Shown piece after piece: positions 16,096 to 25,087 of a DNA stretch of 64,000 nt. Origin of the DNA: an uncultured bacterium. GTDB taxonomy: Bacteria; Vulcanimicrobiota; Xenobia; Xenobiales; Xenobiaceae. The notes under the pieces were generated by a model, which saw only the letters and a program-made list of their open reading frames with translations, was not told the origin of the DNA and ran no database searches. Both the position numbers and the translations under genes were made by a program. Position 1 is the first letter of the stretch. Every line of letters starts with the position of its first letter. The stretch is from NCBI GenBank assembly GCA_934621605.1, contig CAKTUZ010000005.1:50529-114528 (forward strand), given 5' to 3'.

Positions 16096-16136
16096 AAAAG
16101 CGGCCGAACCTTTTAGGGACGACCGCTTTTGTTTTA
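16096..16136. terminator. Bidirectional terminator between convergent genes
   Basis: AAAAGCGG (16096-16103) and CCGCTTTT (16123-16130), with internal CG/CG pairing, form a stem followed by T-rich sequence on either strand. Confidence 0.85.
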
Positions 16137-16150
16137 GCTTTATAGGCTAA

Positions 16151-17593
16151 CTACTTTTGCTCAAGTGAAGGGCGGGGAGCTTCCATGCCGGGGCCTTCTT
16201 TGGAGCGCATGTTGATGCCGGTATTCTTTTCGGCTTTTTCAATCATGTAATTCGACCAGCGGTTGGCTTCGTGGAAGATTTCCATTTCGTCGACTAAGCA
16301 AAGCTTGCCGTCTTTGACAACCTGGCGACCGTTGACTACGGAGAAGTCCACAATGTGGCTGTCACCGCAGAATACTATAGCAGCGACCGGATCGGAAAGA
16401 GCGCCGGCATAGCCGAGTCTATTTAAGGAAATACCGATAATGTCGGCTCCGGCTCCTACTTCCAGTTTGCCCAGCTCTTTGTAACCCAAAACGCGAGCAC
16501 CGCCGCGAGTAGCTAAAGTGAGAGCTCTTTCGGCAGGCATAGCGTCTACGCCGAAGTGGAGGCGCTGTACTAACATACAATTGCGCACTTCACCCAACAT
16601 ATCGGAAGAGTCGTTGGAAGCGCTGCCATCGACGCCTAAACCTACGGCCACATTGTGCTCAACCATAGAAGGTACGCGAGCCACGCCGGAGGCTAAGCGC
16701 ATATTGGAAGCGGGGCAGTGAGATACGCCGGTGCCGCTTTCGGCCGCTCTCTTAATTTCTTCGTCATTTAAGTAGCAGCAGTGAGCGAACCAAATATCAT
16801 CGCCAGTCCAGCCTACGCTCTCCATGAAGTCGTAGGGGCGCTTGCCATACATTTCTAAGCAATAAGCGTCTTCGTCTTTGGTTTCGGCTACGTGAGTGTG
16901 GCAGCGTACTTTGTACTTTCTGGCTAATTTGACCGTTTCCGACAAAAGTTCGGGAGTAACGGAGAAAGGAGAGCAAGGAGCCAAAGCGATCTTAATCATG
17001 GCTAAAGGATCGGGATCGTGATAGGCTTTAATGACGCGCTCGCAATCAGCCAGAATTTTATTTTCGCTTTGCACTACATCGTTGGGAGGCAAGCCGCCCT
17101 TATCTTTACCACGGGACATAGAACCGCGGGTAGGCTGGAAGCGGATACCGATCTTCTGAGCGGCTTTAATTTGCTGATCGAAGAGATGATCGGGGCAATG
17201 CTCAGGAAATACATAGAAGTGGTCGGTACTAGTAGTACAACCGGTTAAGAGCAATTCGCCCAAGCCGGTCAGAGTAGACCAATAGAGAGCTTCGGGAGTA
17301 AGTTCGCGCCAAAGCTCATATAAGTTCACCAGCCAAGGGAAGAGTTCGGCTTCCTGGACGCGAGGAATATTGCGCGTCAAAGTCTGATAAAGGTGATGGT
17401 GGCAATTGATCATACCGGGCATCACCAACATGCCGGTGGCGTCGATCACCTTATCGACGTTGGGGGCCTCTAACTTGGGGCCTATTTCGGCAATACGATT
17501 GCCTTTAACTAAAATGTCACAATTTTCAATGCGCCTCATGTTGTCATCGAAAGTGGCAACCATAGCGGCGTTCTTAATCAAGAGGGTACTCAT
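16151..17593 (-). CDS. Amidohydrolase family deaminase (8-oxoguanine deaminase/TrzA-like)
   Basis: 480 residues from the ATG of MSTLLIKNAAMVAT; an upstream TTG adds only three codons. The metal-binding amidohydrolase motif MPGMINCHHHLYQTL is near residue 60, followed by CHTHVAE near 230, WFAHCCYL near 265 and GVDGSASNDSSDM near 320 (the fourth-strand Asp). The wording matches the group of cytosine/8-oxoguanine/s-triazine hydrolases (SsnA, PA0142, AtzB-type) in the cytoplasm. It probably deaminates a purine or related heterocycle for salvage or cleansing. Substrate not determinable by eye. It stands alone, convergent with the small gene pair. Confidence 0.9.
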   Translation of the reverse strand: MSTLLIKNAAMVATFDDNMRRIENCDILVKGNRIAEIGPKLEAPNVDKVIDATGMLVMPGMINCHHHLYQTLTRNIPRVQEAELFPWLVNLYELWRELTPEALYWSTLTGLGELLLTGCTTSTDHFYVFPEHCPDHLFDQQIKAAQKIGIRFQPTRGSMSRGKDKGGLPPNDVVQSENKILADCERVIKAYHDPDPLAMIKIALAPCSPFSVTPELLSETVKLARKYKVRCHTHVAETKDEDAYCLEMYGKRPYDFMESVGWTGDDIWFAHCCYLNDEEIKRAAESGTGVSHCPASNMRLASGVARVPSMVEHNVAVGLGVDGSASNDSSDMLGEVRNCMLVQRLHFGVDAMPAERALTLATRGGARVLGYKELGKLEVGAGADIIGISLNRLGYAGALSDPVAAIVFCGDSHIVDFSVVNGRQVVKDGKLCLVDEMEIFHEANRWSNYMIEKAEKNTGINMRSKEGPGMEAPRPSLEQK

Positions 17594-17750
17594 GGTTAGC
17601 AAAATTTCTAATTAGCAAAAAAAGTTCCTCTCAATTTGTTATGTATTTGCTTAAATAACGCAGCCATTTGTGGAGAAAAATCCAATAAAGGGGAGAAAGG
17701 CACTCGGAGGCGAATTTAAGATCAATTTTAGGCGAATAAGGATTTATCTA

Positions 17751-18728
17751 ATGAACAGACGTTGGCTTTTGACTTTTATATTGGGAGTAGCTGTTTCTGC
17801 TCAGGCGTTGGCTTCCGGACTCGAACCTAAAAATGGCGCAGCATTTGCCGAGGCTGATTCCGAGCCCTCTCGGAGTCTTGTCGAATCTGTAGCCGTTTGT
17901 GTCGATAATAACAGCCAATTTATAGCCGCCGAACCAGCTTCTAAAGCTAAAGTTGCGCCTACTAAAAAGAAAGAAGCCAAGGTCGGTGATAATCAAAAAC
18001 AGAGCGCAGCCAACGGCCAAAAGAAGACTGCTGCCCAAAAAGCTTCGGTTGCCGCCAAAAAGTTGAAGCCTAAGCTTACCGAGCAAGAGCGCAAAGTTAA
18101 ATTGCGTGGTACGCGCAACACCAGACAACTTGGCGGTTTGCCCACTTCTGACGGCAAATTTATCAAAGAAGGCGTACTTTATCGCTCCGGTGCGTTGTGC
18201 TACATCAACGATTCCGATATCGAAATATTAAAAGATAAAGGTATCGTTTCAGTTATCGAATTGCGTACTACTAAAGAAATAGCTTCCGAAGGGCGTGATA
18301 AACCCGCCTTTGCTGGCAGTCTCAATAAAATTTACAATTTGCCCATGGTCTGTACCAGCGGTACCGGTCAAGAAGCTTATGCTTCTTATATCAAAAAGCA
18401 AAATTATTCTACCATTAGTCAATTTTTCAAAGTGTTGGCCAACAATAACAGCTATCCGCTTCTTTTCCATTGCTCGGCTGGTAAAGATCGCACCGGTATT
18501 ATGGCTGCTTTAGTTTTGGAACTTTTGCGCGTACCGCGTCCTATCATTATGGACGATTATTTGGCCTCTCAACGCAATAGTAAGGGGCTGAAAGTAAATG
18601 CCGATTGGCTGAGAGGCGTATTTAAAAATGTTGATAAAGCTGGCGGTATTGAGCCTTTCTTGCACAGCTGCGGCGTCAGTACTGCGGATATGAAAAAAGT
18701 CCGCGAAAATTTGCTTGTGAATAAATAA
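17751..18728 (+). CDS. Exported tyrosine/dual-specificity phosphatase
   Basis: 325 residues from the ATG of MNRRWLLTF, preceded by AAGGAT; the longer reading frame upstream is unlikely. The signal peptide ends AQALA. A Lys/Ala/Gln-rich low-complexity region (about residues 60-115) leads to the catalytic domain: RNTRQLGGLPTSDG, VIELRTTKEI and the P-loop HCSAGKDRTG near residue 243, the CX5R signature with Cys nucleophile and Arg, as in the Y_phosphatase3 (LipA-like) group. It is a periplasmic or secreted protein/phosphoinositide phosphatase. Adjacent on the same strand to a second exported phosphatase (39 nt downstream), suggesting an operon. Confidence 0.9.
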   Translation: MNRRWLLTFILGVAVSAQALASGLEPKNGAAFAEADSEPSRSLVESVAVCVDNNSQFIAAEPASKAKVAPTKKKEAKVGDNQKQSAANGQKKTAAQKASVAAKKLKPKLTEQERKVKLRGTRNTRQLGGLPTSDGKFIKEGVLYRSGALCYINDSDIEILKDKGIVSVIELRTTKEIASEGRDKPAFAGSLNKIYNLPMVCTSGTGQEAYASYIKKQNYSTISQFFKVLANNNSYPLLFHCSAGKDRTGIMAALVLELLRVPRPIIMDDYLASQRNSKGLKVNADWLRGVFKNVDKAGGIEPFLHSCGVSTADMKKVRENLLVNK

Positions 18729-18767
18729 GTATTTTTTCGGGCACTTGGAGGTATAAACTAAACCGAT

Positions 18768-19805
18768 ATGTATAAATTCGCTGGAAAATTTTTCCTTTCT
18801 CTGGCTCTTTGCGCTGCCTGTGTAATGCCTTTTGGAGTTCAAGCTGCTGAAGAATCCAAAGATCCTACTGCTCGTCTCACTCCTTTAACCGCTTCCATTA
18901 CTTGGTTACAAACTTCTGCCGAATATAAAGGCCTCTGCTACCAAACTTATAATATGGCCACTCAGGCTATTGACGACAAACTTCGCCTTAATAGTTACGT
19001 GTGCGTCAACGGCAAGCTTTGCAAAGAAGTGTACCATCGCCAGCCCGACGGCTCAATTTTGCACCTTTATCAGCCTTTGGCTATCGTATTGGATATTGAC
19101 GAAACCGTAATCGATAATAGCGGTATTGAAGCTTGGTGTTTGATTAACAATATTCCTTACAATGAGCAATTATGGAGCGCTTGGTGTCAAGGCCAAGGCG
19201 CCGAGCCTGCTATGTGTCGTGAAGTGCCCGGCGCTGTCAGTTTCTTGCTATATTGCCAAGAATTGGGTATTACTCCCATTTATCTTACTAACCGTGATGA
19301 ATCTTTGCGTGAAGCAACTTTGAAAGCTTTGGTCAATTTAGGCTTAAATACTCCCGACTTAAATGAACGCTTAATTCTGCGCGACAAAAAGCGCGATAAA
19401 GCTGGGGCTAAAAAGATCGTAGAAGATATGAAAATTTCTGCTGCCAGCATTTTGGGTAAGGATATTGCTCAAAATTACAGTGATAAGGCTGGTCGTCGCG
19501 TAGAGGTACGTACTCAGTATGAGGTAATCGGTTGGTTCGGCGACAATTTATACGATATGCCCGTCTTTGTTGATAATGAAATGACTGACAATAAAGAAAT
19601 TTTGCAAGCTCGCAACGAACAAGTAAAGAGCAATATTACCAAATTGGGCAATACTTTCTTCCTTTTGCCTAATCCTATTTATGGCAGCTGGCTTAAGGAT
19701 CAGACTGTGCCTCCTATGGAAATGCGCAAATATATCGACGATTATGGTTTTGGCGCTTGGTATAAGAATAACAAAAATAAAATTCATGGTACCAGCGGCC
19801 GTTAG
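18768..19805 (+). CDS. Exported HAD acid phosphatase (class B/lipoprotein e(P4)-like 5'-nucleotidase)
   Basis: 345 residues with a signal peptide ending GVQA; the Cys residues near the cleavage region do not form a proper lipobox. HAD motif I is IVLDIDETVIDN near residue 107 (nucleophile Asp and general acid/base Asp), motif II TNRDES near 170 and motif IV WFGDNLYDMP near 254. The WSAWC and PGA(V)SFL blocks resemble the P4/class C acid phosphatases that dephosphorylate nucleotides such as NMN at the envelope. Follows an exported tyrosine phosphatase gene and probably shares its transcript, so the two may serve phosphate or nucleotide scavenging or host interaction. Confidence 0.9.
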   Translation: MYKFAGKFFLSLALCAACVMPFGVQAAEESKDPTARLTPLTASITWLQTSAEYKGLCYQTYNMATQAIDDKLRLNSYVCVNGKLCKEVYHRQPDGSILHLYQPLAIVLDIDETVIDNSGIEAWCLINNIPYNEQLWSAWCQGQGAEPAMCREVPGAVSFLLYCQELGITPIYLTNRDESLREATLKALVNLGLNTPDLNERLILRDKKRDKAGAKKIVEDMKISAASILGKDIAQNYSDKAGRRVEVRTQYEVIGWFGDNLYDMPVFVDNEMTDNKEILQARNEQVKSNITKLGNTFFLLPNPIYGSWLKDQTVPPMEMRKYIDDYGFGAWYKNNKNKIHGTSGR

Positions 19806-19969
19806 TTCGCTTATTTAGAAATCTTTTGCGAAATGCTCCCGCCCTCTGCGCTTGGCCAAGTTTGGCTTAAATGTGGGGGGCGGCAGTCTGTTAGGTGTCT
19901 TTCGCTGATAGCTTCCGATAACAAGGGGCAGTCAGCTATTCCTGTTTTTTATTAAGAAAGAAGTTTTTT

Positions 19970-20932
19970 ATGAGAAAATGTCCCGCTTGTCAAGCGGAAT
20001 GTGCTTCCGACAATCGTTTTTGTATGGAATGCGGCGCTTCTCTGTTGCCGGTAAAAGCTGAAGAAGCTGAAGAACCTGCTCCTGCTCGCTCTGTTTCTAG
20101 TTTTGGGGTGGTGCAATCAGCTATGGCAGCCAAGGAAAACTCTCCCTTGGTCGCTCCGACAATGGCTGCGCCTTCTACCCGGAAAATTGCCGACATTGCG
20201 CCAACTGTGACTACTGGATCGCTTCCTGCCGCTCCAACTACTTCAAAGCTTTTGAAGGTAGATGTAAGCAAAAGGAAAGGCTCTACACATCAACAATCTG
20301 CCAATCAACAGGCGCAGCTTACTCGCCCTTTGTTAGAATTTACCGAAAATAGCGAAGTTAAACGTCCATTTTCGATAAAATCTGAATCTGTTGGGAGTGT
20401 TGATACTTCCGATGCTCCACCTCTTTCCTCAGCTGTTACGACTGCTGCTGCCGGTGGCAAGGTGCTTAAGGATACCGGCGAATTGCATCGCTGGGTGGAA
20501 AATTCTGTGGCTCAGTGGGGGGCCAACGGGTCTGATGAAAGTAAATCTGATCCCGCGTCATCTGCCCCTCGCTTGCTTGATGCCAAGCCGGAACCGAGCC
20601 CTGAGCAAAGGCGGGACGGAGCTATCGCAGCGGCAGCTGCTCCTTTTAGCGCATCAGTTGCTGCCGCCGTGGCTCCGGTTGCTCCGCCCCCTTCCGCGCC
20701 GGAAACGGTTGCCGCTCCTCGCAAAGCTGTTGTTGAACATACTAATCGAAAAGCTCAATTCCGCCCGACTAGTACGTCGCAGCCGGTAGATGTAGCCAAA
20801 GAAGAGCAAAAGAAAAAACTCAATAATAGCTTCTACTCCGGTATGGCTTTGGGCTGTTGTGGCGGTGTGACTTTGCTCATAATCTTCGGTATCATACTGT
20901 CCATTATTATAGGAGCAGCTTTTGCCGATTAA
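19970..20932 (+). CDS. Zinc-ribbon protein with low-complexity linker and C-terminal membrane anchor
   Basis: 320 residues. The N-terminus CPACQAECASDNRFCMECG is a zinc ribbon (two CxxC knuckles, DUF-type double-zinc-ribbon start). A long Ala/Pro/Ser/Glu-rich region (residues 30-275) is probably disordered. One transmembrane helix at about 295-318 (GVTLLIIFGIILSIIIGA) ends the protein, which would place the zinc ribbon in the cytoplasm as a tail-anchored protein. Function unknown; such layouts occur in membrane regulators. It is convergent with the OPT transporter, sharing a terminator. Confidence 0.8.
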   Translation: MRKCPACQAECASDNRFCMECGASLLPVKAEEAEEPAPARSVSSFGVVQSAMAAKENSPLVAPTMAAPSTRKIADIAPTVTTGSLPAAPTTSKLLKVDVSKRKGSTHQQSANQQAQLTRPLLEFTENSEVKRPFSIKSESVGSVDTSDAPPLSSAVTTAAAGGKVLKDTGELHRWVENSVAQWGANGSDESKSDPASSAPRLLDAKPEPSPEQRRDGAIAAAAAPFSASVAAAVAPVAPPPSAPETVAAPRKAVVEHTNRKAQFRPTSTSQPVDVAKEEQKKKLNNSFYSGMALGCCGGVTLLIIFGIILSIIIGAAFAD

Positions 20933-20956
20933 AGTTTGGGGGGGTCGGCTCAATTC

Positions 20957-20979
20957 AGTTTAGGCTTGAAGCCTAAACT
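20957..20979. terminator. Palindromic terminator between convergent genes
   Basis: A perfect palindrome: AGTTTAGGCTT, one G, then AAGCCTAAACT. It overlaps the last codons and stop of the minus-strand OPT gene. Only short T-runs follow, so strength is uncertain. Confidence 0.6.
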
Positions 20980-23033
20980 TTGCTTGGCATCAAGCTTTTG
21001 AGCAAACCGGGCAGTGCCATCTTTAAGGCTATAGCTACACCGACTAGAGATTCGCCGGCAATAATACCGGAAGCCACCGGTACTACGTAGTCGTCGGACA
21101 TTTGCTTGTGCTTCTTCTCTAAATAAGTGGCAATGCAGGCGCCGATGAACATCGACAGTGAATTATAAAAGGGGATTACCATAGCCAAGCCCAAACCGGT
21201 AGCCGAAGGGATGAACTTGCGGAATTTTTCCGGCAAATATTTCTCCAGCAAAGGAATGGCAATACCGATTAAGCAGCCTATAAGCATACCCAATTGAGCT
21301 GTGGGATGTAAAGCACTGAAACCATCTTTCAAAAGTTCAGCTACCTTAGCCCACACTTGAGCACTGGGAGCGGGCCACTGGTCGCCACCTAATACGGAGG
21401 CGTCGGGAACGATTAAATAAAAAGCGGGAACAGCTACCAAAGTACCGGCGAAGATACCGCTAAATTGAGCTAAAAACTGTTGTCTGGGGTTGGCACCCAA
21501 AACGTAACCGCTTTTGAGGTCGGTTAGCAAGTCGGCGGAAGAACCGGCCGCACCGGCAGTTAGACCGGCGGTCATTAAGTTGGTAGTTACATTGGAGGGA
21601 GCTAACAAACCGAAAGTTAGCTGAGTAATTTTGCCCATAGCGCCGACGGGAGTAATATCAGATTCACCGGTAGCACGGCAAGCGACCAAGGCCAGGAAGA
21701 AAGTAGCCACCACGGCTATTAAGCCCATCCACCAAGTGGTATGGAAGATGAAGTGAAGCACTAAAATACAACCAATACCGGAAACGAGCGTACCTAGCAT
21801 AAACCAAGAGGTAGGTACTTCGATATCTTCCAAAGGATCGTGAACTTTTTCTTTCTTCTTACCGAAGATGTTGGCCAAGCCGCTGAAAGCACGGGCCATG
21901 GTCTTCCATTCCATAAAGAACATTGTCAAACCGGAAGCGACCATAATAGCGGCGCCGGTCCAGGTGCTCCAACCTACAATAGTACGATAGCCGCTTTCTG
22001 CCAAAGCGGTGCTGTCGATGGCTCCTATACTGGTCATCCAGGGAGCCAATACTCCGTAGCAAATAATACCGCCCAAGAGCATGGACCAAGAGACGCGCCA
22101 ACCTACCAAAGCGCCGGCGGCAATCATAACGCCGCTAATGTCGAAGCTAAAGGTTAGACTCTTCATGGAGTAGCCGCCAATAGAGCCAGGAAAATGTATC
22201 TGGCCGGGAATTTTTTCCCAACCGTCGCGTAAGAAGGCTAGCAAACCACCACCTAAGCCCGCTATACCCAAAGCTTTGGCTTTGCGCATAGCTTCGGCAC
22301 CGTGGGAGTGTAAGCTACGCAAAGTTTCGGCACAGGCAATGCCGGAGGGAAACTTCAATTGCTCGATATTGATCATTTGGCGTTTCATAGGTATTGCCAT
22401 ACAAACGCCCAGAGCGGCTAGGAAGAAAGTCCAGATAGTTAAAACTCCCCAGCTCATATGGGTGCCGGTTAGGATTAAGTAGGCGGCGATAGCTGAAACC
22501 ATAGTGCCGCCAGTAGAGTAACCAGCTGAAGAGGCGCAGGATTGCATACAATTATTTTCCAGAATGCTCATCTGCGTTTTGAAAATTTTAGGAAATAGCG
22601 AATGCAAAGTTGTCCAAATTGAATAAGACAAAATACAGGCTGTAATGGCTACACCTAAGCCCCAGCCGGTTTTTAAGCCTACATATAAGTTGGATAAGGA
22701 CATTATACCGCCGATTAAAGCGCCCATAACTACGGCTCGAACTGTCAGCTGGGGCACGCCTGGCCCTTGATAGACATGATGGAACCAGTAGTGCTCCGGA
22801 TCTTCGCCTTCTTGAAGCGGGGGAGGAGTTTGTACCCCTTCTTCGTGGCCCTTTGCTTGAGCGTTTTCAGTGGTATACTCAATAGGGGACTCAATCGGAA
22901 CTTCTTCTTCCTCTTGACTGTTTAGCTCAGGCAAAGAGGTTTTTTCTTGAGGCTGTTGGGCAGAAACCTGCGACTCTGTTGCGTCGAGGGCTTCTTTATC
23001 CTCAATTTTTGTGCTTGGATTTTTGTTTGTCAC
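20973..23033 (-). CDS. OPT-family oligopeptide/metal-chelate transporter
   Basis: A 686-residue multi-pass membrane protein. A 95-residue acidic, Gln/Glu-rich N-terminal extension precedes about 14-16 hydrophobic segments. Family-type motifs include SLSNLYVGLKTGWGLGVA near residue 117, PSGIACAETL (the conserved FP-x-G-x-A-x-A-E block) near residue 230 and DLKSGYVLGANPRQQ near 510. Bacterial OPT members import oligopeptides or metal-siderophore chelates using the proton gradient. The gene stands alone and is divergent from aminopeptidase P, which could degrade imported proline-containing peptides; that link is inferred from position. Confidence 0.92.
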   Translation of the reverse strand: MTNKNPSTKIEDKEALDATESQVSAQQPQEKTSLPELNSQEEEEVPIESPIEYTTENAQAKGHEEGVQTPPPLQEGEDPEHYWFHHVYQGPGVPQLTVRAVVMGALIGGIMSLSNLYVGLKTGWGLGVAITACILSYSIWTTLHSLFPKIFKTQMSILENNCMQSCASSAGYSTGGTMVSAIAAYLILTGTHMSWGVLTIWTFFLAALGVCMAIPMKRQMINIEQLKFPSGIACAETLRSLHSHGAEAMRKAKALGIAGLGGGLLAFLRDGWEKIPGQIHFPGSIGGYSMKSLTFSFDISGVMIAAGALVGWRVSWSMLLGGIICYGVLAPWMTSIGAIDSTALAESGYRTIVGWSTWTGAAIMVASGLTMFFMEWKTMARAFSGLANIFGKKKEKVHDPLEDIEVPTSWFMLGTLVSGIGCILVLHFIFHTTWWMGLIAVVATFFLALVACRATGESDITPVGAMGKITQLTFGLLAPSNVTTNLMTAGLTAGAAGSSADLLTDLKSGYVLGANPRQQFLAQFSGIFAGTLVAVPAFYLIVPDASVLGGDQWPAPSAQVWAKVAELLKDGFSALHPTAQLGMLIGCLIGIAIPLLEKYLPEKFRKFIPSATGLGLAMVIPFYNSLSMFIGACIATYLEKKHKQMSDDYVVPVASGIIAGESLVGVAIALKMALPGLLKSLMPSKV

Positions 23034-23357
23034 GTTTTTACAACGCTCTCCTCTTTGGATCTTTTATGCAACTTTAAGCTCAAAAAAATAACAGCATTTT
23101 TGGTAAAGTTGCGATGTAGACAATTTTTTTTGCTTATATCATCTTTTTCTTGATACTAACTATTAAAGCTTTTCTTTTTTATGTTGGTTCCCTTTTAGCA
23201 AAATGTTGATTCTTGGTACTGAATGTACAGTTACTTAACCGACTTGGGAATTACTGGGGCGGGAAAATCTTCTTGTTCTCTAGAAAAAAACAAACGGTGG
23301 GTATATAAAAATTGTTGTAGTGTTAACATTTTTAGAAAAAAAGGAAGAATATACATA
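23034..23357. other. Divergent promoter region (324 nt), AT-rich
   Basis: Lies between the OPT gene (minus) and aminopeptidase P (plus). It has long T-runs and AT-rich blocks suitable for promoters in both directions, but I cannot pick a definite -10/-35 pair. The plus-strand frame in its second half is not counted as coding because the likely GTG start is at 23358. No RNA gene was recognised. Confidence 0.4.
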
Positions 23358-24725
23358 GTGAGCCTTTTTCATTCGCGTCATCAAGCTTTAGCTAAAGCAT
23401 TCGCGCCTTATAGTGCCCTTTTGAGCAGCGGCTTCGAACAGTGTCGCAATTATCCTGACAACACCTATCCCTTCCGACCGGCTAGTCATTTTCTTTATTT
23501 TGCTGGTTGGGCCGCGCCGGGCAGCTATTTTCTGCTTCACGAAGGTCAAGCCCATCTATTTTTGCCTCCCTACACTCTAGACGATATTATTTGGAGCGGT
23601 CCCGGCCAAAATCCTCGGGAAGCTGCAGTTCGCAGCGGTTGCCAGGTCCACTGTACTGATGAACTGGAAGCTTTTTTAGCTAATATCGATAATGATAAGT
23701 TGGCTGCTTTGCCTCTGCCTGCCGAAGGACAGAATTTAGCTTTTGAGTCGCTTTTAGGGCGCATCCCCAGTTTAGATCATGAGTTGGATCGTAAATTGGC
23801 TAAAGCTGTGATTAATTTGCGCTTACAAGCCGATACGGCCGCTCAACAAGAACTGCGTGACGCCTGTCAGCTGACTGTGCAGGCTCATTTGGCCGGTTTA
23901 CGTGCCTTACCTAAAGCCAAAAATGAATATGATATTGCTGCTGCTATGTTGCAAGTAGTCAATCAAGCTGGAGGTGCGCTCTCTTTTAATCCTATTATTA
24001 GCACTTCCGGTGAGCGATTGCACCAAGTTAAACTGGGGAACGATTTGGCGGCCAATCGTTTACTTTTAGTCGATTTCGGCGCTGAAAATAAAAACGGCTG
24101 GGCAGGCGATATTACCAATACCTGGCCGGTCAGCGGTCGTTATACTCCCGTACAGGCGCAAATTTACAATATTGTTCTGGCTGCTCACCGTCGCTGTGTC
24201 GGAGCTCTCCAAGTCGGAGTTGATTATGCTGATATTCATCGTTTGGCTTTGGAAACTTTTGCTGAGGGACTGTCCGATTATGGTCTTTTGCAAGGTGGAA
24301 CCGTTCAGGAATATCTTGATAAAAATGTACTCTCTTTATTTATGCCTCATGGCATTGGTCATTTAATGGGACTAGATGTGCATGATATGGAAGATTTAGG
24401 CGATTTGGCCGGTTATGCTTCGGGACGCGAGCGCAGTTCGCTGTTGGGCTGGAAGAGTTTACGTCTCAATAGGAATTTAGAAGTCGGTTTAGTTTGTACT
24501 ATCGAGCCCGGCTTGTACTTTATCGCCGAATTATTGCAACATAGTGATTATGTAGATTTAGTTCGTAGGTATATAAACCCAGAAAAATTGACTCCCTGCC
24601 TGGAAGAAGTACACGGTATTCGTATCGAACGCGATTATATGGTGACTGAAGTTGGCAGTGAGTTGCTTACTCCCGGTATGCCTACTGAAACAACCGAAAT
24701 AGAAGAGTATCTGGCCCAAGATTAA
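23358..24725 (+). CDS. pepP: Xaa-Pro aminopeptidase (aminopeptidase P, M24B)
   Basis: 455 residues starting at a GTG (VSLFHSRHQAL) with AAGGAAGA upstream; a longer frame reaching 23223 would add an unconserved Lys/Cys-rich stretch. The N-terminal creatinase-like domain contains FRPASHFLYFAGW. Metal ligands of the pita-bread fold are readable: Asp in LLVDFGAENKNG and DITNTWPV, His in MPHGIGHLMGLDVHD, Glu in CTIEPGLYF and Glu in GIRIERDYMVTE. Size and motifs match cytoplasmic PepP, a two-metal enzyme that removes an N-terminal residue preceding proline. Next to an oligopeptide transporter. Confidence 0.93.
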   Translation: MSLFHSRHQALAKAFAPYSALLSSGFEQCRNYPDNTYPFRPASHFLYFAGWAAPGSYFLLHEGQAHLFLPPYTLDDIIWSGPGQNPREAAVRSGCQVHCTDELEAFLANIDNDKLAALPLPAEGQNLAFESLLGRIPSLDHELDRKLAKAVINLRLQADTAAQQELRDACQLTVQAHLAGLRALPKAKNEYDIAAAMLQVVNQAGGALSFNPIISTSGERLHQVKLGNDLAANRLLLVDFGAENKNGWAGDITNTWPVSGRYTPVQAQIYNIVLAAHRRCVGALQVGVDYADIHRLALETFAEGLSDYGLLQGGTVQEYLDKNVLSLFMPHGIGHLMGLDVHDMEDLGDLAGYASGRERSSLLGWKSLRLNRNLEVGLVCTIEPGLYFIAELLQHSDYVDLVRRYINPEKLTPCLEEVHGIRIERDYMVTEVGSELLTPGMPTETTEIEEYLAQD

Positions 24726-24767
24726 AGGTCTTCTGCGCTATTTGGCTGCAGAGAAAGGAAAAATATT

Positions 24768-25055
24768 ATGCCTTCTGGAGATGGCAAACCCCATTTAGTA
24801 TTGCGCAGTTACGAAAAGAAAGTTAAGCGTATTAATAGTGGTCGTTACCTTACGCAAAAGTTAAACTGTCAAGGAAATCCTTTTGTGGTTTTTTGCAGCA
24901 ATGAGTTTTGCGACGCTTATATTTACAAAGAATGTGCTTTGCCTTTTTGGTCAGAAGATTGTTCCATAGAATTGGGAGTATTGCGTTGTCCCCAGTGCGG
25001 AGCCCCGGTAGTTCGTCCTGATTCTCCTTTAGATCGTCAGGAAATCAATATTTAG
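24768..25055 (+). CDS. Small Cys-rich (zinc-ribbon-like) hypothetical protein
   Basis: 95 residues, with AGAAAGGA upstream of the ATG. Cys residues in VVFCSNEFCDAY and in RCPQCGAPVV (CxxC) could make a zinc site, together with basic N-terminal residues KKVKRINSGRY. No known family recognised. Lies 33 nt before the dihydrolipoyl dehydrogenase gene on the same strand, so possibly cotranscribed. Confidence 0.75.
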   Translation: MPSGDGKPHLVLRSYEKKVKRINSGRYLTQKLNCQGNPFVVFCSNEFCDAYIYKECALPFWSEDCSIELGVLRCPQCGAPVVRPDSPLDRQEINI

Positions 25056-25087
25056 TTTTCATTTGTACTTTTACAGGGAGGCAGACT

